Made by a program: the position numbers and the translations under genes
Assembly: GCA_033085395.1 (NCBI GenBank)
Contig: JANQBS010000144.1
Span: 1 to 64,000, forward strand
Reading direction: 5' to 3'
Length of the DNA: 64,000 nt
DNA from: Xanthoparmelia taractica
Taxonomy: Eukaryota; Ascomycota; Lecanoromycetes; Lecanorales; Parmeliaceae
The notes under the pieces: generated by a model
What the model was told of the DNA's origin: nothing
Database searches by the model: none
Seen by the model: the letters and a program-made list of their open reading frames with translations, nothing else
Shown: positions 30,576-43,891 of the stretch, in pieces
Numbering within the stretch: position 1 is the stretch's first letter
How the letters are laid out: each line of letters opens with the position of its first letter

Positions 30576-33500
30576 AGCCTTGAATGCGATGCGGGCACTG
30601 GTCTTGCCTTAGCTCGTCATGGCTCTTGATTAATTGCTTGCTCGATAAAGACGATGGTTTTGGTGAGGTACAATGTACGATTATGGGCTGGAACAACACG
30701 GTCCTTGGGCCCAGGAAGATAAGAGCAAAGATGGACCAGGAATATGATACTCACGGGGAAGAAGGAGATACCTGGGAGGAATAAAAGAGGAAGATACTCC
30801 TTTTCGGAGTCCGATTGGAGAGGTGATTGATGAATTTATAGGAGCCGTGAGAGAAGTATGTCGAGGAAGGATTACGAGGTCCAATCGCTCTTGCTCGGCG
30901 TCGGATAGTAATCCTGCAAGCGTGTCTTGTTTATGGCACGGCAGTTGGATGACTAAAGCGGTCAAGATGTCTAAGCCTTAATTGAGTTTGACAGAATGTC
31001 CGACAGAGTCCTTTAGCGATGGGCCAACCGATTTTGTGGACGGCTGTGGCAGGTCGATCAGTCATATACCTCCGAAAATGATATGCAGATATAACGTGCG
31101 TACATTGTGAGTGATGGTCGCCAAAGTTGCGATGTTGCATGTGATGAGAGGAAGCCGGGCAGGAGGAAGCGAGGCAAGATGATGGGTGAAGAAGGAAGGT
31201 GGGATTGAGTGTTATAAAAAGAGAAGGAGGAAGAGAGAGCGAGGGAGAGGGAAAGAGGGAGAGAGGGAGAGAGAGCAACTCACCGCTACGCCCCGAGCAC
31301 CAGTGTCGAAAGTCAAAGCTCGTTTGACAGCTAAGGAAACCAGGGATGAGCCAGTTGAGGCTTGAGTCGTTAGTTGGCCTTTGGATTCGCCAAGTGAGTG
31401 GCTTGTTGCAGGTCACGAGGTAGGCGAACAAAAGGCAGGAGATGTTTCAAACTCTTTTGGTTGGAAAGAATGGTTAACAGAGTGTGTGTGTTTGTGTGTA
31501 TTATATGTGATGTGACAGGGTCGGAGACTTGTGAGAGAGAAAAAGATTTTGACAAGTGTGAAGGGGGCAAATGAAATGCCTCTCTATTCCAGGTATTTGG
31601 AGGAGGAGAAATGTCTATTGGATGGGTTCCGTGGTACTGGATGTATTTTGCCTCTTGGGATATTTCTTAAAGATCTCACGAGTTCGGCGGAGGTATAATT
31701 TACTCAGATCCTTTCTCTTTTATTTGTTAGGGTAGGGAAAGAGAGAAAGGGAAAAAAGAAGTCATGTGGTTTTTTGGGGAAGGACCCGAGAGGCGGGCAG
31801 AATTGAGCGAGTTGAGAAGCTTATTATCAGATAGAGTCTGATGGTTCATCCACCGGACTGAGAAGCTATTAGTAGTCTGACATTTGACAGATGATATCCT
31901 TGTCTGCTGACTCTTCTTTTCTTCTTACCTTTTTGTACTCGCTTACTGCAGTAAGTAATCCTTCACTCCGGAAATCAAACTACGTGGATTCGTATTTCCA
32001 ATCGTTCTTGTGCTGTTTATTCTTGGAAAGTTGGTGGCAGGCTGTCGGATAAAATAAGGTCGCTTGGTATACAAATACAGAGTATCGGAATCATGACGGC
32101 CGTGAGTGAATTAGAGTAAAAGGACCTAGTCCGGCAGCGGGGTGCATCATCTGCCTAGTGGACACCGGCTCGCGGACATTATTCTCCAATTACGATTTAA
32201 ATCGAGCACGAGCGAGAATGCGAAGGAAAAAAGCAACGATTGGGTTTCCTTTCCTCTGGGGGTTCGTGAGCACGTTTGGTCGAGGGAAGCCACAGCGATC
32301 CCATCCTTTCCCAATGACCCATTTGGCCCGTTGCCAGTCCAAACCTTTCGGCCGGAGAAAGGGCCCTTTGATCCATCGGATTGGGAAGAGGACAGATAGT
32401 CTACAAGATCCTTGAGCGGGCTTAGCGTGGCCCCCTTCAAAAATCGGGGCTTGGGGGGGATCTTGATGATGGACTGATGGAGCAATTCGGGGTTTGAGCT
32501 TGCACATCCTTGAAAGAGGGGGGCCTTTGCCGCGAGCCATGCAGCCAAGATTGTATCATTAATTCATTATTAGATGCCACAGACGGCTACCGCGGGTGCG
32601 AGTGAGGCAAATTTTGGGTGGGGGGGGGGGGGAAGATTTGCTGTGAGCACTAGTTGGAAAGGAAAAGGATTAAAGCGACGAGGGTTTTCGGGGTTTGAAT
32701 TTTAATTGAATAAAATTAATAATTATTGTAGAGGGGTGTCTTGTTAAGGGAAGAGTAGTAGTAGTAGCAGTAGTATTAGTGGGAAGAGTGGTAGTTGGTG
32801 GTAGTAGTAGTAGTAGTAGTAGTAGCAGTAATAGTAGTAGTATTATTTGATGGTGGTTGAGTTGGTAGTGAGTAAAAAAAGCTGGTGTTTGGGAAGTTTT
32901 GCAGGGATGAAGTTGTGGGGTCGGACGAAGCAAGTGGTAGTTGGAACGGGTAACAAGCCGATGAAGGCATCGTGCATAGGCGCTGCAAGCATGACATCTG
33001 GCTTCGGACCCAGCTACCAGGAATGTCTTTGGCTTTGCCGAAAGGCTAAATCTTTTTTTTCTCTCCCCTTCCCGCCGAATATTGTGTTATGCATTAAAAA
33101 TTAAAGCCTGCATTGCATTTTGCATATGGATCCAGCTGAAAGAATAATACTAATACTAATAATAAATCATTCATTCATTCCATTCATTCAATCCATTCAA
33201 TCAATCAATCAATCATTCATCATCATCCAAGCTTCCCAACATTTCGGCTCATCAACGGAGCAAAGGAGATGTGCACAAGCGCTGGCCCAAAGTGGGTATA
33301 GAGAGGGTCAAGGGTTTCTCGCCTATCTCCTTGCTTCCTTCCTCCCCTATATTAATAATGATGATATTTGTATACAGGGTATAGTATGATTATGATTGGA
33401 GTCAAAGCGTGTGGCTTTTTTATGACTTGCAGGGGTTTAAAATGTAGATGGGGTACTAGGTAGGAAGTAAGGAAAGGGTCGATAGATAGATGACCGTCCT

Positions 33501-36500
33501 TAGATCTGTCACGGCACGATCTACCCGGTAACTTTGCTGCTTCTCTGGAAAATGACATGTGTGCAACAGCAGGGGGGGGGGGGGGGGCCGAAGAGGGAAG
33601 GACGCCTATGACGGTCCAGACCTGAATCGACCGCTTGGCAATTTGTAAATGGCTTCAATAATAACACTTGGATTATTACAACCCCAAATTCTTCCTACCT
33701 TACTTTTACCCTTAATGAAAAATTATCCTAGCAGTTGATAAAACCCTTGGCAGCCAGCGGGAAGACTGAGGATTAGAGAAAAGGGCATGTGAGAGTGCAC
33801 AAATATTAATGACGCTTCTTAATAATAGTGATGATAGTAGTAAAAGTAATAAAAGTAATAATAATAATAATAATAATAATAATAGGATACAAGCTCCCAG
33901 CTCCTTTCACCGCTCCCTTGTTCAAAAGGACCAATCTAATTGCTGACTGTGAAAAAGAAGGATGCTCGGCCATACTCCCGTTACTCGTCATCGCCATTTT
34001 CATCTACAGTAAACGTGTCCAATACCTCCTTCCTTTTAATTCGGAAAGTAAAGATCTGCTTCATCCTCATCATCATTTTTTGCCGTCAACTTTTTTAGAG
34101 CCAACAGCTTCAGATGAATACATCTACCTAAGATATGTACCCCATTCTCTCTCTTAGTACTTACCTTAGCCTGTCGAATCCTACCCACTGCGGCGGGAAG
34201 GTGTAATCGAGAACTCGGCAAATGAAATGTAACCGTACCCCTGCATACTTACCACCATACCACTACTACCTTAGCTTAGTAATGCCTGCAGATTCAAACG
34301 CCCTCGTTATCGTACCGAACATTTGCGCTCCAAGCAGAACAAGGTGGCCGGTGAACCAGGGTATGCCAATCCGACCCTATGTCCACTCTCTCTTCAAGCC
34401 AACAATAATGATAGAATAGCATTAATCTACTTTTAATCTTTACCACAACCGTCACCAAAAGTCCACCCACGACAATTTCCCGAGCTCATGCGTTGCAGCT
34501 AACAAAGATGCCGGTGCCTGTTATGTCCTTCTTTCAAGCCGCCTGTCACAACGGTCATACCCGTTTGGATCAGATTACGGGCCTCTGACGCTCTTGATTT
34601 CCCTACCTTCCCCCATTCCAACTTGTCTCCAGCCTGCAGCTTTCCCAAAATAGGCATCCGGCCGTAGAGGTCTGGAATGTCCACACCTGCAGAAGCAAAG
34701 TACCGAAGTACTCTCTCCTTCCATCTTCAACCCCAATTCCCTCATCTGTAAATCCGTGATCTTATTCAATGTCAAACGCCTCATCCTTGATCCTTTATCC
34801 TTGATATCCGACATTTCATTCATTCATTCATTCATTCATTCATCCATAATTCTACGCAGAGCACCCATCTCCGTCTTGACGCCTCATTTCTCACCTCAAG
34901 GTCTCTCCTTCCTTTCAAAGTGTCATGTCGTAATCTGTTGACAATCTGTAAAACGGCGCCGCTCAGGGTCTCCAGGTGGCGCCTCCACACCACGCTACTA
35001 AGCATCAGCATATGCGCCATGTAAAAGAGGTAATAGATAGTCATGACGAAAAAGGCAAGCCCATGTATCATGTATGTGTGTGTGCGACACACCGGTACCA
35101 ACAAAGGACGACAACAGCCTATGCTTTCCCTTTTTAGTATCTGTGACCCATAAAATTATAGCCTTGACTCATTTATCCCCTGACCCTTGGAGAATAAATC
35201 CTTCTAATGATAATGATAATAAGATGTACAAGTCTGCCGGAAACGTCTACCGGCATGACATGGGCGATGCGGTCTCTGCCGCTTCCTAACCGGGTCCTCG
35301 GCGAGAGAACCATGCGATGATGCCATGATCTCGCGACTGCCGATCCATCGAATAAATCCGAACACTAAGGTAAAGAACAATCAACACAACAACAAAACAA
35401 CAGTAACAAAAAAACCAATATCCACGACGACCATCCGTTACATTTTCTTACATATCGCCTCCAATGTTGGCATGTCCAGCGCTGATCTTGCTTATCCCTT
35501 TGCCCTTCACTTTTCTTTATCCCTCACCTCACCGCTCAACACTATACTACCTTACTTTCTATCCAACTCGCCAGTTGATCCCGTCTCAGATGTAACATTG
35601 CCCATCCACATTCCTTACCTTCACCCAGTCCCGACCATTGAAGCAAGACCTATTCTACCAAGACCCTGGGCAACTGCGGCCGCCTGCCCAGCTGCATAGG
35701 CCTCGCATGGCAATCCTTTTTTAGCTAGACACGAACATTGCTCTCCCGCTTTGCCACGAGTCCAGCGACGATCCGGCATCTGCAAGAGACGCATCTCGTC
35801 CCATTCGAGTCATCTTCATGCTCTCCCATCAAGGTAACCGATCTTCAACATCCCCCTCTTTCAAGCCCACTTTGAACAGATCCCTGCAGGCAACGCGATG
35901 CTACTTCAGCGCTTATGCGCCCTGTCTGCTACCAGGTTGAGTTGAACGCCGAGGAAAGTGTCCCGGTAGTCGCAAAGAGTGCTTCTTTTGGCGGCTACTC
36001 TCAGCTGCGATGATGATCCCGGGTATACTTGCAGGATTTGCTCTGAAGAGAAAGACGACGTGGGAAAGTGGAAGCGAGCCAGCACGATGCCGGATGAAAG
36101 ATAGTCTACGGTGCACGCGACCATTCTTCCAGGAACATCTGCAGGGACTTTTCGCGACAACGTTAATAATAGGACCATGCTCTCTCGTATTTGTCAAAAA
36201 CGTATGTTGCTCAACTTTTTTATGATATGTTGCTGACTTCACTTACTTGACTTTCATCAGCTACATGGAATCGACGAGTGCGATGACAGTTCTATTCTCT
36301 CTCTCAATCGTTTCAGCGCATTTCATTACCCTGCATACCCATTTAATGCTCAACGTCGCTTTCGGGCCCGTCTATTTGAAATACTTTTGAATCACATCAT
36401 TTCTTTGGCTCTCTTGTCTCACTTCACCTCCCCTCGATACCTCTTCTCTGTCTTTCCGCTGCCTATCACAAGCTCTCCCAATAAAGGTACCCATTACCAT

Positions 36501-37850
36501 CTCCATGTCCAGAGGTAACCAAAACGCTAATCTTCTACCAACCCCTTTTTTCGTCGCGCAGATCCGGCACTGAATCCAAATCCGTCGACGAAAAGGAAGA
36601 GCCCATGTACCTCGTACCATATTTTGACGCAGCTGCGCTCTCGCAAGCCCAGCTTCAACTCCAAAAACGATACCTGCACCGCCTAGTCAAGTCCCTCAAT
36701 CACAAGCAAGGTTTGCATCCGACACCAATCACACAACATGCTCTTCGTCTCCAACATATATTGATCGCAAGGGTTGCAACCGACACCAATCACGCACAAC
36801 ACGCTCTTTCCTTCTCGCCACTTCAGGCGTTTTTTCCTCTCTCTCTCCTTTTCTCTATTGTTTTTTACCTTCGGAAAGTGAACCGCGTCTCCTTATCAAA
36901 TCGGCTATGCCGAGGAAGAAAAAGTCCAAGTCCCTGCAGAGTCGTCGCGGACAACACCGATGTGGATGGGTTTACGCAAAAAGTAATTGTGAAGAGGGGT
37001 TTATGAAAAAGGGAGTTACGGTGGCGTGGCAGATCACTTACTCTGTTTGTTTTTTTTTTTGCCCCTTTTTCTTTTCAAATTCGCCACCGGAGGCGAGGCG
37101 GCGTGGCCTTTTTTCCGTCCATTCCGCTTGTCAGTTGAGGAATGCGAATGAGTCAAGGAAGAGATATATGAACGAATGCGATTTCACATAAATGGCTAGG
37201 TTACAGGGCGAGTAAGGTTGAATCACAAGGTAGGTAGGTTTCTCGAATGGATGGATGGATGGATGGATGGATGGATGGATGAAAGGAAAGGAAAAAGAAG
37301 GCAAGGAAAAGAAGGAAAGATGAGAAAAGAAGGGAAAGGAGAAAGGAAAGGAGAAGAAGGAAGTGGATGTATAGACGGGTTGTCTCGTCTCAATCAAGAT
37401 ATAAAGGGGATGATGGGTTGCTCCGTCTTATCCAAGATATATATATATATATATACACACACACAGATATACAGATAGATAAAATCAAGTATATCCAGTC
37501 TGATCTGCTCTGGTCTGATCTCATTACTGCAACTATGGCATTTCTATTGAAGGTTTTTTTTTTTTTTTTTTTCAAAGACGAGGACGAGGACGAAGATGGC
37601 TGATGCATATCAAAAATATAATATAAGAATATAGAAAAAAAAGAAGGATAACGTGAATGCATCCTTATCCCTACCTACTGTACTTTACTTTACTTTTGTC
37701 ACTTTACCTTACCTTACGAGGCCAAATCCCTCGGGTATCGACGCCCACCATTCATCCAGCCAGCCATCCATCCAGGCAAAAAAACATACATTCGTTCCCT
37801 CCATCTCACAAATCCTGCAAAAAGGCCTCTTCATCCGCCCTCTCACTCAC
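30576..37850. repeat. 7.3-kb gene-free, simple-repeat-rich region
   Basis: I found no reading frame that looks like protein. The region contains GA-rich sequence at about 31,218-31,275, a G13 run at 32,620-32,632, (TAG)n at about 32,753-32,846, ATTC/ATTCA repeats at about 33,165-33,225, a G16 run at 33,572-33,587, (AAT)n at about 33,857-33,884, (CATT)n at about 34,815-34,843, (GGAT)n at about 37,246-37,281, (TA)n plus (CA)n at about 37,437-37,466 and a T run at about 37,554-37,572. It may hold a long promoter, a 5' untranslated region of the homeobox gene or non-coding transcripts; none can be shown from sequence. Confidence 0.6.
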
Positions 37851-40800
37851 TCACTCCCTCGCCTTCTCTTTCCCCTTCCCCTTCCCCCTAACCCCCCTCT
37901 TACCATCCCCAAAATTATGCAACCGCTCCCCAATCAAATACACCTCGTCCCTGATCCTGCGCCTCCACCCCCTGAAGGCCCGATGGAGCAGCACTCCAAA
38001 CAGGGCCGCGAACCCCAAGGCCAGGACGCCCGGGTAGCTATAGCGGTACACGCACGCTTTGAAAATGTCGTCCTGGGCGCTGTACACGTGCAGGACCGTG
38101 GCGTTGGCGAGCCAGCCCAGCGCCAACGGGGCGGACAACGAGACCGTCATGGCGAGGACGGCGGGCAGGATGAAGCCTCGAGTCGCGAGCCGGACGTCGG
38201 GATTCAGCCAGCCGTTGCGGACGATGCCGCGGAGGGCCGTGGCGGGGCGGGAAGTCGCGTTGTAGAGGATGACGCGGGCGGCCATTTTGAGGTAGAGGAC
38301 GCCGAGGGTCCAGTCCTGGATGAGGTGGATGATGTGGCGTTCTGAGGATAGGGTGTTGAGGTTTGTGAAGGAGGTGCTGAAGTAGGTGTGGAGGGGGATG
38401 ATGAGGAAGAATTCCATGAGGAGCGAAAGGAGTGCAGGAAGTAGGATGCCGAAAGCCGCGTAGGTGTAGATGAGGCCGAGGAGGCGGACGATGACGGTTG
38501 CAGACTTGCGGAGGAAAGCGGTGATGGTCGGAGTGTGAGGGGTCACCGTATCCCGTAGGTAGGCGGCGAGTTGGCGGTGGTAGAGGAGGCAGTAGAGGGC
38601 GCCACCAAGGATGTAGATGCCGATTGAGAAAGCATAAATGTCGTTCATGCGGAGATGGTTCGATGTAACTTTTGCAAAAACGAAACGGCCAAACACCAGG
38701 GGGACAATGGTTATGCTGACTCCGGTCACAGCAGCGAAGAGCCAGATGAGGAAGATGAACGCGCTGATGCGAATGCGGAAAAGCGGAGGAATGTAGACTT
38801 TGGTGAACATGTCGTTTTTCCGGCCATGCAGACCTTCGTCTGGGTCCGGCTGATTGTCCAGCCGGTTGTTTTCTTCGTCCACTTCCAGAAAGGTGTGTGC
38901 GCCTTTGGGAATCCGAACTTGGTCTGATGCTGGAGCACGCACATATCTACCGTCTCGTAGAAAATAGGCCTGCATCTCACGATCCTGAGCAAGAGCTTGC
39001 CTGTCTTTGCCAATCACTGGATTCTGCGCGTCCCCTTGCTCACCATGCAGGAAGCCCGCCCAGGTGCTCCGTACATGTCTGCCCTCCTCATCTTCGTTCT
39101 TCTCACCAAATAGGAAGTTTGTCAGCCGAAGTGCCCGGGCACACTTGCGAAACCACCAATTGTACATCTTGTTAAGTCCTTTCGAGGGTTTGAAGAATCT
39201 GACTGCCAAGGGCATCAGGAAATTGTAGAACAAGAGGTCCACTGGAAATTCCAGAACCGGCTCGTTTGACAACCAATGAATTGGAAGAACGTCGTCGAAC
39301 GCATATGCAATTCCCCAAACCACACCGCCTAGGCATACGATGACCAGGCCTCCGTACACAAGTGCGCTGAAAGAGATCTTCCATAATTGAGTGGAGACAC
39401 TGCGCTCAAGAACGTCACGAACAGGGTGGAACGTCGGGTCATCAGGATCGCGAATGAAATCTGTCAGATTGACGTTAGCAGAGGCTTTCTACAACGTCTA
39501 AAGGCCAACTTACACAAAACACCGGTACGCATCAGCTTCCGGCACATTGCAACGAACAAAGCGAAGTGGAACATGTAACAAGTTCCTACAAACCAGTGGA
39601 CAAAGGTAGAAGTATATGGAGATGAAATCGTGAATTCGATCCTCGACATCAACGTGGCACTACCGAAAAGCGGCAGCAGTGCCACGTCGAGCAGCAGCCC
39701 ACAATATAGGGGAAAGACGATCATCTCAATGCTGATGATCAAGATTACCTTCAGAACACCACCAGCTTGATATAAGACATCTGCAAGCACTCCAGCCACT
39801 CTCTCGGTTTTGTTGATGCCCTTGATCCGAGCGTTGAAATTGAGATATATTACACCTAGGAATGCGAAAAACAGATACCCGAATATGACGGCGAGGGCTC
39901 GGTCTTTCGTATCCCAAAATGCTAGATCGTAGTCCAGGGGAACGGATCGTAATGTTATGCTCAGATTGACACGCAACGGATGGAATCGAGAGAACAACGA
40001 TACTGAAGGCACGAGTGTTGGGGCTATGTCGATGATAGAAGTCATGAGTGCCTTACTTTGACGGACGAATCCCGTGGCACAAAGCAATAATGCCTCCTTA
40101 AAACCGGCGCTGTTGTAAACAAGATTGGCGCAGTAGCCGACATAGTCGTATACGCCACGTGAAAGCCATCTAGCTCTGCCCTCAATGGACGACAAAGACT
40201 CGTGAGCCACGACCGAAAAGGCGGGGATGTCAGATTCGAACATGAATACTCCCGTTGCAGTGATAACATTCATAAGCCTGTCTAGAGAAGTCTCTGCATA
40301 GGTTGCTGCCATGTCTGCTACCAACGAGTTTCGCGTGAATTTTGCCACAGGTGGTATGACCCATCCGATTGGGGTGAAAAGGAGGCGTCCGATGACATCA
40401 GTCCAGTAGAACGTGCAGGCTGTGCTGAATGTGAACACATCAATGATAGTATCTGCCGTTGATGCAACGCACCGGATTGGAAGCTTCAATAGAAGGGAGA
40501 CAGGATGGGCCAAGAAGACCAGAAACAGCTTCCCTGAAATGTATGGTATCCAGACACCGAAGAAAATGGTCAGTGACACCAGGCAGGCGCAGAACATTGC
40601 GTTTTGTACCAATCCTGCTAAGGGGCCTTGCATTCCCACTAGCTCCATTATGCCCTCTAAATCCTCAATGTCATCAGCTGCTTCAACCTCATTCGGATCA
40701 AGACCCGCTTGGATGGCGGCTGCGACGACTTCAGGGTCTTGTCCGGGAATTCCTCCATCATTTTCAGCCGGCCTCAGGGGATGTCCGTGTTCCATGGGTA

Positions 40801-43186
40801 CAAAAGGTGCTTCATCGGCAATGTTGTCCACGATTTGCTCGTCGTCACCTGCGAGCTGCTCCGAGGGAGGTTGCGCTGGCGCAACATCTCCCCAAAGCCA
40901 GTCTGTGACACGCTCAAGGAGGCCGAGACGTCGCCGAGGAGCGCCGTGAGGGGAATCAGCTTGTATTCGTCCTTCGCTTGCTTCGAATGGCGAGGTAATA
41001 GGCTGTGCTGTTTCAAGCGTCATTTCCTCGCTTGAACCATCCGGACCAGGAATACCAGCAGTGGTGTTGTCCTCTGGCAATCCTCCCTCGTAGTCAGAGC
41101 GAAAGGGGTTGTCGTTAGCGGCCTCGATAGGAGTACCATCTGAGCTAGCAGTATCAGGATCTTCTTTAGCTCCTTTGGTTACTACATCTTGCTCTTTCGC
41201 TCTGTTCCCTGTCGAACTCTGGGTTGGACTAGGTAGACCATTGTGTGATATCGACTTCTGATCTTGCGAGTAGATGTCTGAAGTAGGTTGTGATTCTTGA
41301 GCAGAAAACGCGGGCGCCTCAGCATCTGCACTTTGGTTTGAGTTTCGCGGAGGCTCTGCATCCGAGCTCTGTTCGTCTTTGGAATCCGAGTTGGGGTTCC
41401 GTGGAATTTTGTCAAGGATGACGAACCCTTCATCATCACTTGGCCGAAGGCTGTTGCTGGTCACATTGTCCTTATCGCCCACCGCCACCGTTTGCGTGTC
41501 ATCCGCCGAAGAAACAATATGACTACCCTCCGGAACGTTCATGCTCGATAAATTTTCAATCTTTCTCATTGACGCCACAATCCAACTCAGTTCATCATTG
41601 CGACCCTCCTCGTCAATGATTCTGATGACCTCTGATGGTTTGTTCTCGGCGCGGTTCCAAATTTCCTGGAATGTGTTTCCAGGGTCATCTCCGTCTTCAG
41701 AGACTCGAGACTGCTCTTCAATAGTGCGACGAATCTCAGCAGCCCTAGCTAGCTTATCCCTGTCTGGCATCGCGGGTCTTTGGAGTGAGCCTTGGATCCG
41801 ATCATTGGGGACATTGTTGGATGCATCAGCTTCTGATTTAGAGTCCTCGATTGCTACATCTTCATGTTCCGAGCCCTCAGTAGCAAACTCGTCCGGTTGA
41901 TTTGTACCTTGCTCTGAGATTTGCCTAGGGTGGGCCGGTCTTCGAGGTCTAGGTCTTGCAATAATTCTCGGCCTTGGCCCTTGTACTTGTATACCCGCGT
42001 CTGCGAGCCCGACAGCAGCTTCACCTACCGGGCCTTGATGTCTTTGATCGACGGGCGGTTGCACTACATCGTCTGCATTTGGTGCTCCGGGAAGATTGAC
42101 GCGGGGTTCAGCCCCACCAAATAGATTGGGCTGTTGCTGGACAACCCACTCTCTAATCAAGAATATGAGTATAAAAGCCGTGACGAGCGCCAGCGTGATG
42201 ATCTGTCCTTCAAGGGCATCGATGATAAGATTGTTCAGTATAGTCGACCGCGTTAGCGTCCTGAGAAACCTGATGTCAGACAGCCAGGATGACGAGCGTG
42301 GAACATGGGCTGCGTGAATAGTAATGTTTGTCCTTGGAGTCGTTGAAGATGGAGATTCGCCAGACGCCTGACCCACGACGGAACTATATAGCTTCTTTAA
42401 CAGCTTAAGCCCTAGAGGTTCACTGGCCGCAAATAACCATCGAATTGGAGAGGCGAGGTTCGGAATATTGTTTGAAATTTTTAGTATGATCTCCGATACG
42501 GTAGCTTCTCTCGACTTAAACAGATTTGAGTCGGCCGGGCTCGTGCTTTGTGCAGCAAGATTGGCGGAAATGTTGAAAATTGCCGACTGATTTTGTATGG
42601 CCCTTTCTTTCCAATCCACCCAGCCTCCGTCGCCTATCCAGAAGAGGCCCCTCCATATAGTTCGCATGCACCATGGTAGCCAAGCCACCCAGACAAACAT
42701 CACGAGCTGGAAGCGGGACCAGGTCAGGAGACTCTTCCATGTGTGTATTGCAGCCTGTCGTAGGAATACCGGAAGCGGAACCGTACTAGGCATTTGGGGA
42801 TGGTAGAGCTTAGTGAAGTGGAACGGTGTCTTGCATAACTCGCAATGTTTTTTCTGTGAATGTGCCAGCCATTCCATGAGACAGTTTTGATGGACAAATT
42901 TGATACTGCCACTGCATTTGCACGGATAGAATAAAGGCTCGTCTTGAGAGCCCTCGCCTCGGCAAATCCTACAGGTGTCCGCTTCGTCCAAACTCTTCTG
43001 TTTCTCCTTTGCATTCGTATCGTAAGCTGGATCATTCATGATGTCCGGCTTGACGTCTAGGTTCCCATCATTCGAAGTCTTCTGTCCCCCCTCCAGATTC
43101 GTGTCTTGCGTTTGATTTTTCATAACAGAATCCGGATCAGGCATTAGCTTTAGGCCTCCGACGTCTGTGTCTTTAGCAGATTCCAT
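37851..43186 (-). CDS. DOA10: Doa10-type ERAD E3 ubiquitin ligase (RING-CH, multi-pass)
   Basis: A membrane E3 ubiquitin ligase of the ER and inner nuclear membrane that degrades misfolded or short-lived proteins. Two exons (39,514-43,186 and 37,851-39,460) around a 53-nt GTAAGT...ACAG intron give 5,283 nt and about 1,760 residues, typical for filamentous fungi. I start at the Met at 43,184-43,186 (MESAKDTD); an upstream in-frame Met at 43,237 adds 17 residues. The N-terminal C4HC3 RING-variant is complete: CRIC, CKCSGSIKFVHQNCLMEWL, and CELCKTPF. Many hydrophobic segments follow, with a ~500-residue acidic, Ser-rich cytosolic loop after the second cluster. Splicing joins CKLxx-type TM sequence to YFIRDPDDPTFHPVRDVLER, a conserved Doa10 block. 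The end is Lys-rich. It is divergent from the Ala/Ser-rich repeat protein. Confidence 0.9.
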
Positions 43187-43891
43187 GGCGAGATAGTCAA
43201 GGCTTATGAGGGTCAGGTAGCGATCGGTTCGTCTCAAACGGAAGAGCGTGAAGAGGGAGGAGAGACCTCATCTCAGCGAGTTGAGAAGTGGAACTCCATA
43301 AGTGGAGATGATGTCCTGATGTGACTCGCTCAGTGGGGAGTCTAGTAAGCCTGGGAACTTAGCATCAGATGCTGAAGAGTGACGGATTTCGGTTCTGACC
43401 AACGAGGGCTAGCGTTAAAGCTCCTTAGATTTCTTCGTATGCCAAAAGTCATTAAATCCGCCTTTTGGCAACGACGATGTTGAAGAGTCTTCACACACGA
43501 GTAGTCGTAGTGATGTGAGGTGAATAGAGTGTTGTGAAGACCTGGACACAAGGTAGTGAGGATTAAGAGGTATAATACATCCTCGGCACGCGACAAAATT
43601 GCATCATTGGTATGGCCAAGCAGGATTTAGATATCAGATACCCCCAAACTTGCCTTTACAATTTACCACGACAACCACATGTTACTAGAAGGTACATAGA
43701 GTACCTCGACTACTAACCCTGACACTGCCTCCTCTTGTCATTCCTTTTTCGCTCCCATTTGACACGGAAATTACGCAGGCTCTTCCAGGAGGTTGATCGA
43801 CCTAAGCGCTGTGAAGGACGTTCTATTTTTTATCCCCCCATCCCCCCTTACCTAATTCACTGTGGCTACGACGCAGCTCCAGTATTCTGCT
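43187..43891. promoter_or_regulatory. Divergent promoter region between DOA10 and the repeat-protein gene
   Basis: About 700 bp separate two divergent starts. A reading frame from 43,735 overlaps the first exon of the rightward gene in another phase and is rejected. No specific regulatory motif is named. Confidence 0.4.

Noticed and set aside
32142..32548. Overlapping frames of 85-133 codons on both strands
   Set aside because: Several frames on both strands are open at once, with no family resemblance or splice context. Composition suggests chance.
37653..38345. A 230-codon plus-strand frame overlapping the DOA10 3' end
   Set aside because: It is antisense to the conserved C-terminal Doa10 exon; its Glu/Gly/Val composition is a shadow artefact.
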